This document shows positions 8,554 to 13,099 of a stretch of DNA of 13,099 nt, one piece after another (position 1 is the first letter of the stretch; every line of letters begins with the position of its first letter). This stretch comes from Paramacrobiotus metropolitanus (taxonomy: Eukaryota; Tardigrada; Eutardigrada; Parachela; Macrobiotidae): the NCBI RefSeq assembly GCF_019649055.1, contig NW_026570734.1, positions 1 through 13,099 on the forward strand, given 5' to 3'. The position numbers and the translations under genes are program-made. The notes under the pieces are model-generated. The model ran no database searches and was not told where the DNA came from. It saw nothing but the letters and a program-made list of their open reading frames with translations.

Positions 8554-8930
8554 GTAAGTATTGTACACTAATTGTAAGTGTTACAGAATTCGGTCGTATA
8601 ACGCATAAATTATAATATATGGACAAATATATTTGCTGTCGGTGCATAATTAAAATGCATGTGACATACGAATTTAAGGTTGTGTATCTGATGCAGCCAC
8701 CGAAAACGATTCCATGTTTCAGCTGGATGCCACACCCCAGTTAAAATTATTCGATATAACTGGTGCACAATTATTAATTTGAATGTATCTATACGTAACA
8801 CAACAGAAAAACCGCTTAACTGTAAGTAACAAAATAATCTCGTTTAGTTTTGCTGCTCCTTATAATTATGGTCCCCAGCTACGCTAACGCCGCAGTTCCC
8901 CCGCGCTCTCATGAAAAAACATGCTTCTAG

Positions 8931-9068
8931 TCCGATGTGAGCATGCCAGAAGGTGCTTCCTGGGTATGCTGCTGCTCGCCTTCTTGTCCACCAAGGATAC
9001 CATCAAATGCCATCATTACCCATCGCCACCATGGATGTGACCTACACTGGTCTCTGCTTGCGATTTAG
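8931..9068 (+). other. Possible terminal exon of a Cys-rich peptide (speculative)
   Basis: After an acceptor-like GCTTCTAG the frame reads 45 codons to TAG at 9066-9068, including WVCCCSPSCPP. It would join in phase 0 to the possible exon at 8481-8553 across a 377-bp intron. In another frame, an ATG at 8921 opens 39 codons with a signal-peptide-like core (CFLGMLLLAFLS) to TGA at 9040. The segment is more GC-rich than its surroundings. The two readings exclude each other and neither is recognised. Confidence 0.2.
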
Positions 9069-10136
9069 CTGAATTAGGCAACTACAGTGGCTATAATCAC
9101 GATTAGTGGGTTGATTAGTGTGTTTTGATTGTGAGTTTGTGTGTTGGGCAGTGCCGTGTGAATTTATGACATAGCTTTTGTTATACCCAAATGAAAAACA
9201 TGCCTTGAATTGATTATTGACTGTTTCCGTTATACTCGTACTGCATAACTAGGATTTTACAGAAAGCATACTCACAGTAAACATACTCGTACAATATATA
9301 ATAAATTCACAATATTTGGTACATAATACAGAAAATAATATTCTGTATAGCTGCTAGCGATACACAAGTCTACATTATTATCGTTCAGGGGGTGACGTCA
9401 TAGGGGACAGTCAGTAATAACGTTATCTGGATTCTTTTGGGACAGACAGAGTCGGACAGACAGCGTGACAGACGGATACTTTTTCATTTTTGCTGAATTA
9501 GAGGACCTTCGCTGGCTCCGGTCGATAACTGTACATGTCGACTGCGCTACTTATACCAAGTGACTTTATTGCGCACCAAAAGAGGTAATACTGTACCAAT
9601 TAAGAAATCACATTGAACTGCGGTATTTGAAGTCAATTTGAAAAATTACTATTTGAAGTCAGTTTTAAAAAATTGTAAAAATTGCTTACAAAGGAAAAGA
9701 GGAAAAAGGAAGTCAAGTAAACAGAAAAACAACTTAACTTAATAAATCCTAACAGAAAAACCATATTTTTCATTGATTCCGCAAATTAGTTACTCCGAGT
9801 TGGAGGGCAGCACCGTATGCAACACCTCGTCAGCGCGACGACATGGTTGTCGACAGGTGTCAAAGCAGAGGCAGCTGCCGCTCGTTCTCAATGGAAAGAG
9901 GTGCCACATCCCGCGTGAGCTGATAGCTAGCGGACAAAACATTTTCCATCTAGGCTTTTAGCGCACGGCCAGCAATTTTTTTGTATTGACACGACAAGTC
10001 TTCCTTTGAATAGAACAGTTCCAATATTCAAATATGTCGTAAATCGTATTCCTAGTCACCAAAATTAATGCAAACAAGTATACTTATCGCTTGGAAATGT
10101 AGTTGCACGAGATTCTGCTTTTTGTGAACAAGACAA
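9069..10136. other. Spacer with minor repeats, no supported gene
   Basis: Contains two TACTCGTA octamers (9233-9240, 9284-9291), a TGACGTCA palindrome (9393-9400), an imperfect GACAGACAG stretch near 9440-9476 and a 27-bp direct repeat near 9625-9676. An AATAAA lies near 9299. A 62-codon open frame at 9773-9961 has no ATG start and no recognisable domain. Confidence 0.45.
9625..9676. repeat. Two-copy direct repeat, about 27 bp
   Basis: TATTTGAAGTCAATTTGAAA is followed directly by TATTTGAAGTCAGTTTTAAA, each continuing into an A/T-rich tail. Confidence 0.55.
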
Positions 10137-10698
10137 AATTAATTTTTTTTTGCACGATTTTACTGAGCCACTAGGGAGCACCATTATTGACGAGTGGAAA
10201 TAATGAAATTATATATCGAAAGAGTCTATTAAATTTACAGTACACATTTTTTGGAGAAACAAACAAACAAAGAAGATCGCCATTCTTTCCATCCTTCCGT
10301 AAACTGTTATGACGCAGACGTCACGTGTGTAACAGTGTAAGCTACATAACAATGTATTTGCTGTCTTGATGACAACGATCGGTTTGTTTTGTGCTCCCTC
10401 AGTGTATGTAAAATTACTAGATAATTCTACACTTAATAATTAAGTATTAGTAGAATTACTAAGTAATTAAGTAGTTATTGACACGTACAGTAATAACAGA
10501 TATGTACTCTCTTTTTTGATGTTATAAGTCTTGAAACATTAGAAAGACGAGTGATTATACGTGGAAAATCGTTATAAACTGTGCAGGCTATAACCTTTAA
10601 TACACTATTAAAATGGAATTATGCAGATTGATGCTACAATACAACCACAGGTTTCCTATAAACGTAAAGATTTGCAGTGATTATGCAGCCTCAGCCGA
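10137..10698. repeat. Tandem duplication, unit 1 (562 bp)
   Basis: From 10201 to 10698 the sequence is identical to 10770-11268 except for one inserted A in unit 2. The first 64 bases (10137-10200) are clearly more diverged from their counterpart. The unit begins AATTAATTTTTTTTTGCACG and ends GCAGCCTCAGCCGA. No coding frame is supported. It contains an AT-rich cruciform at 10412-10468. Confidence 0.93.
10412..10468. repeat. AT-rich imperfect palindrome inside unit 1
   Basis: The left arm AATTACTAGATAATTCTAC pairs with GTAGAATTACTAAGTAATT, then an inner TTAAT/ATTAA pairing follows. The same palindrome recurs in unit 2 at about 10981-11037. Confidence 0.65.
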
Positions 10699-10706
10699 AC
10701 AAAAAT

Positions 10707-11268
10707 AATTAATTTTTTTTTGCACGATTTACTGAGCCACTGGGAGTTCCCATTGATTGACGCGTGGCGTAATGAAATTATATATCGAAAGAGTCTATTA
10801 AATTTACAGTACACATTTTTTGGAGAAACAAACAAACAAAGAAGATCGCCATTCTTTCCATCCTTCCGTAAACTGTTATGACGCAGACGTCACGTGTGTA
10901 ACAGTGTAAGCTACATAACAATGTATTTGCTGTCTTGATGACAACGATCGGTTTGTTTTGTGCTCCCTCAGTGTATGTAAAATTACTAGATAATTCTACA
11001 CTTAATAATTAAGTATTAGTAGAATTACTAAGTAATTAAGTAGTTATTGACACGTACAGTAATAACAGATATGTACTCTCTTTTTTGATGTTATAAGTCT
11101 TGAAACATTAGAAAGACGAGTGATTATACGTGGAAAATCGTTATAAACTGTGCAGGCTATAACCTTTAATACACTATTAAAATGGAATTATGCAGATTGA
11201 TGCTACAATACAACCACAGGTTTCCTATAAACGTAAAAGATTTGCAGTGATTATGCAGCCTCAGCCGA
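10707..11268. repeat. Tandem duplication, unit 2 (562 bp)
   Basis: The second copy of the 10137-10698 unit, separated from it by 8 bases (ACAAAAAT). The offset is 569-570 bp throughout. It carries one extra A (CGTAAAAGA against CGTAAAGA), and differences cluster in its first 64 bases. Confidence 0.93.
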
Positions 11269-11441
11269 CCACGGAAATAAGCGGCCTAATCACACAAAAC
11301 ATCTGGTCTAAATTCGCCGATGCTGGTGCTGTTCCCATTGCAGTGGCCGCGTTCCCGCGTTGAATTTCGAAGCTAATCCGCTGGCGCAGATACTCAGTCG
11401 CTCGCCGATAGTACGGTATACGTTGGTATACGTGTGGGGAA

Positions 11442-12196
11442 ATAGGTATACATATGATCGAGACATTACGAAAGCTAAGGCATAAAATCGACTGCGATGA
11501 AGTCGGGATAGTGGAGACGGTGCACTGTGTTGCCCGTAGACTTACATACAACTTTGAAATTCTAGAATTCCTTGTATTTTTGTTAATAAGCCTACAGAAA
11601 CATCTCAAAAGAAAGAGAATAATTTGTTATTTTTTTTATGCTGAGTTAGCGCGGATCCGTTGGAAACTGGATGCGATATGAGTGTCTTCAGTTAAAATGG
11701 AAGTCTATGGAAGAAACCTGCACTTGTGGTGTGGATTTACTGTGGACGGCTACGGTCTTCCGACCAAGTTGCTGACTATCAGTGTGTGTTCATTTTCTGA
11801 AATATGAGTCCAGAAAGTTATATTTTTACTTGACTTTGTTTCCTGGACTTCAATCATAACGGAAACGACAGTGGTTACAGCTTAACCACTCTTTGAAGAC
11901 ACACCACTACCTTGGCTTTTGGATCCACCATTTGAGAGGCCAAAGTGTGCGATAACTCACTTTTTACCGCTAGAATTTTTGGGGACGGTGAGGGAGCATA
12001 ATGTTTTTGAGTTTTAAACAGAAGAAAAATCATTTAGACACCAGGAAAATTCGTTCTGCTGGAACGCAAAAGTGTGCAAGCCTATGGACTTCATAACATG
12101 GGGTCTCCCCTACCGTGACGTCATCGTACAGGCTGCCAGTTCGATTTTATGCCTTATTGTTAGCTTTCGTAATGTCTCGATATGATTTATAATAGG
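11442..12196. repeat. Large imperfect inverted repeat, about 755 bp overall
   Basis: The left arm, about 11442-11520, is complementary to the right arm, about 12103-12196. A 20-bp perfect core CGAGACATTACGAAAGCTAA (11459-11478) pairs with 12160-12179, and GCATAAAATCGA pairs nearby after a 5-base insertion. Weaker pairing reaches the GTGGAGAC / GTCTCCCC blocks. No protein is encoded between the arms. It may be an old transposon with long inverted ends or an inverted duplication; no target duplication is clear. Confidence 0.6.
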
Positions 12197-12294
12197 ATGG
12201 AATTACTCGCTCCGCATATGCATGCTGCCGACACGCGTCGTCGCCATTCGCCATTGCCGCAACAACGGTGTCGTATCTGGTTGGTGGTCATATA

Positions 12295-12465
12295 CAGCTT
12301 ATGTCAGGACAAAAAAGACGCATAACCCCACACCCAGATATCCGTACGCATGTTGCAAGTGCACTTGTACGACAGCCGGATATTTTAGCTGAGCCGTACA
12401 GCGCACTGCGCTGCATGCGTTCGGAATGCTGTGGATGGGATTATGCGTTTTTTTGTCCTAAGCTG
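12295..12465. mobile_element. Hairpin (fold-back) MITE, 171 bp, flanked by TA
   Basis: Nearly the whole unit is self-complementary. The left arm starts CAGCTTA, then (TGTCA) GGACAAAAAAGACGCATAA; the right arm on the opposite strand reads CAGCTTAGGACAAAAAAACGCATAA. Pairing continues inward through CCGTACGCATG / CCGAACGCATG and GTGCACTTGTACG / GTGCGCTGTACG to a centre near 12380. A TA dinucleotide abuts each end (12293-12294 and 12466-12467), as expected for the Tc1/mariner/pogo group. CAG-starting ends are common in pogo/Tigger elements. Confidence 0.7.
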
Positions 12466-12467
12466 TA

Positions 12468-12674
12468 CGTACTCGTAATACAGCTATTGGGATGAGAGAC
12501 CAGTGCGGCAGTGTCATACAAAGGAATGATTAACATACTTAATATTATGTCGGTATGCTGCGCCTGCATGCTGCCGATTTCGCTCTCCATTAATTTGTTG
12601 TCATGCCTCATATGCAACTGCAGGCAACAAAGACTACAACTATCAATAGATTCATATATCCTTACGTCCTTATT
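12468..12674. other. Spacer between the hairpin element and the terminal repeats
   Basis: No supported gene. A TACTCGTA octamer overlaps the right flank of the hairpin element (12470-12477). The GCATGCTGCCGA word near 12567 repeats one near 12220 on the other side of the element. Confidence 0.4.
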
Positions 12675-13099
12675 TTTTGGAAATTATCTCCTAAATGAAC
12701 ATTGATTTTTTCAAGAAGTTATTAATTTCATAAAATACAGCATCACACAAACGTTCCTACCATTATCTTTAAAAAAATCTTAAGTTTGGAGAAAGTCTAA
12801 ATAAAATTTTTAAAAGTTGTAGTACTTAAGGGTTTTAGTACTTAAAGTTGTTAGTTTTGGAAATTATCTCCTAAATCAACATTGACCTTTTCAAAAGTTA
12901 TTATTTTTTATAAAATTGAGCATCACACAAACGTTCCTACCTTTACCTTTAAAAATTGTCAGTTTTAAAGCAGTTCTTAAAAAATTTTTAAATGTTGCAG
13001 TACAGTACTTAAAATGTTGTTAGTACTTAAAGGTACTGTACTAATTAAATTACTTATTTTGGCAATGAATGAGTACTTACTTTACAGTACTCAGTACAT
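12675..13099. repeat. AT-rich tandem repeat, period 180 bp, running off the window
   Basis: TTTTGGAAATTATCTCCTAA occurs at offset 180 in two copies (Gs at 12679 and 12859), and GCATCACACAAACGTTCCTA repeats in each, with moderate divergence elsewhere. AGTACTT palindromic words accumulate at the copy ends. A third copy may begin near 13060 but is not convincing. Confidence 0.8.

Noticed and set aside
9025-9034. GCCACCATGG perfect Kozak-type context
   Set aside because: The frame it opens is only 13 codons, so it is probably chance.
4821-9242. CAGTACGAGTA near 4821 and its reverse complement near 9232 as terminal repeats of the pogo-type element
   Set aside because: Only 11 bp match, no TA lies next to either end, and the shared part is the octamer that is common throughout the window.
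9773-9961. 62-codon open frame followed by a GTGAGC donor-like site
   Set aside because: No ATG, no recognisable motif and no partner exon.
10137-11268. The duplicated 562-bp units as a pair of LTRs
   Set aside because: Only 8 bp separate them, they lack TG...CA ends, and no primer-binding site or polypurine tract is seen.
11261-11681. Overlapping open frames of 115 codons (minus) and 75 codons (plus)
   Set aside because: They straddle the end of the tandem repeat and the left arm of the inverted repeat, and show no domain or coding bias.
9393-12123. Two TGACGTCA (CRE-type) palindromes at 9393 and 12116
   Set aside because: Two sites far apart with no gene start nearby; the second lies within or next to the inverted-repeat arm, so a regulatory role is not supported.
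12268-12705. Two plus-strand open frames of 75 and 64 codons
   Set aside because: The first is a reading through the fold-back element; the second has hydrophobic AT-driven composition and no family match.
1-13099. tRNA, rRNA, CRISPR or bacterial operon features
   Set aside because: No tRNA B-box in a suitable context, no spaced repeat array and no prokaryotic gene arrangement were seen on reading both strands.

Overview
The window is eukaryotic, most likely from an invertebrate animal. Its genes have spliced exons with GT-AG introns of about 55 to 260 bp, exons are GC-rich against AT-rich introns and spacers, AATAAA-type signals are present, and several eukaryotic DNA-transposon families can be seen. 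A finer assignment (for example a tardigrade) is only a guess. No bacterial operon, CRISPR array, rRNA or tRNA was seen.

Layout. (1) 1-1552, + strand: the last two coding exons of a gene that enters from the left. They encode a long disordered Pro/Ser/Arg-rich protein that I cannot name. (2) 2221-2634, - strand: the 3' half of a Cu/Zn superoxide dismutase. It keeps an intron but is broken by a frameshift and has lost the Zn-ligand aspartate, so it looks like a duplicated, decayed copy. (3) 2635-4968: mostly AT-rich spacer with small hairpins. (4) 4969-6028, + strand: a pogo/Tigger (jerky/CENP-B-like) transposase gene with a 102-bp intron and an internal deletion that removes the middle of the DDE catalytic domain. 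(5) 6304-8060: a complete non-autonomous hAT-type element (6312-8052) with matching termini, long subterminal repeats rich in CGGA/TCCG words, and a perfect 8-bp target-site duplication. (6) 8167-8395: a second, smaller element with 22-bp inverted ends. (7) 8481-9068: possible splice-bounded exons of a Cys-rich peptide, unproven. (8) 10137-11268: a 562-bp unit in near-perfect tandem duplication. (9) 11442-12196: a large imperfect inverted repeat. (10) 12295-12465: a nearly fully self-complementary MITE-like hairpin flanked by TA. (11) 12675-13099: an AT-rich direct repeat with a 180-bp period.

Overall this is one host gene end followed by about 11 kb of repeat-rich DNA. Most identifiable units are relics of cut-and-paste transposons (pogo/Tigger, hAT, TA-inserting MITE), decayed gene copies, or local duplications. 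None of the units forms an obvious joint pathway. The possible functional links are that a pogo-type transposase could in principle have mobilised a TA-flanked, CAG-ended hairpin element, and that the hAT copy would need a transposase supplied from elsewhere.
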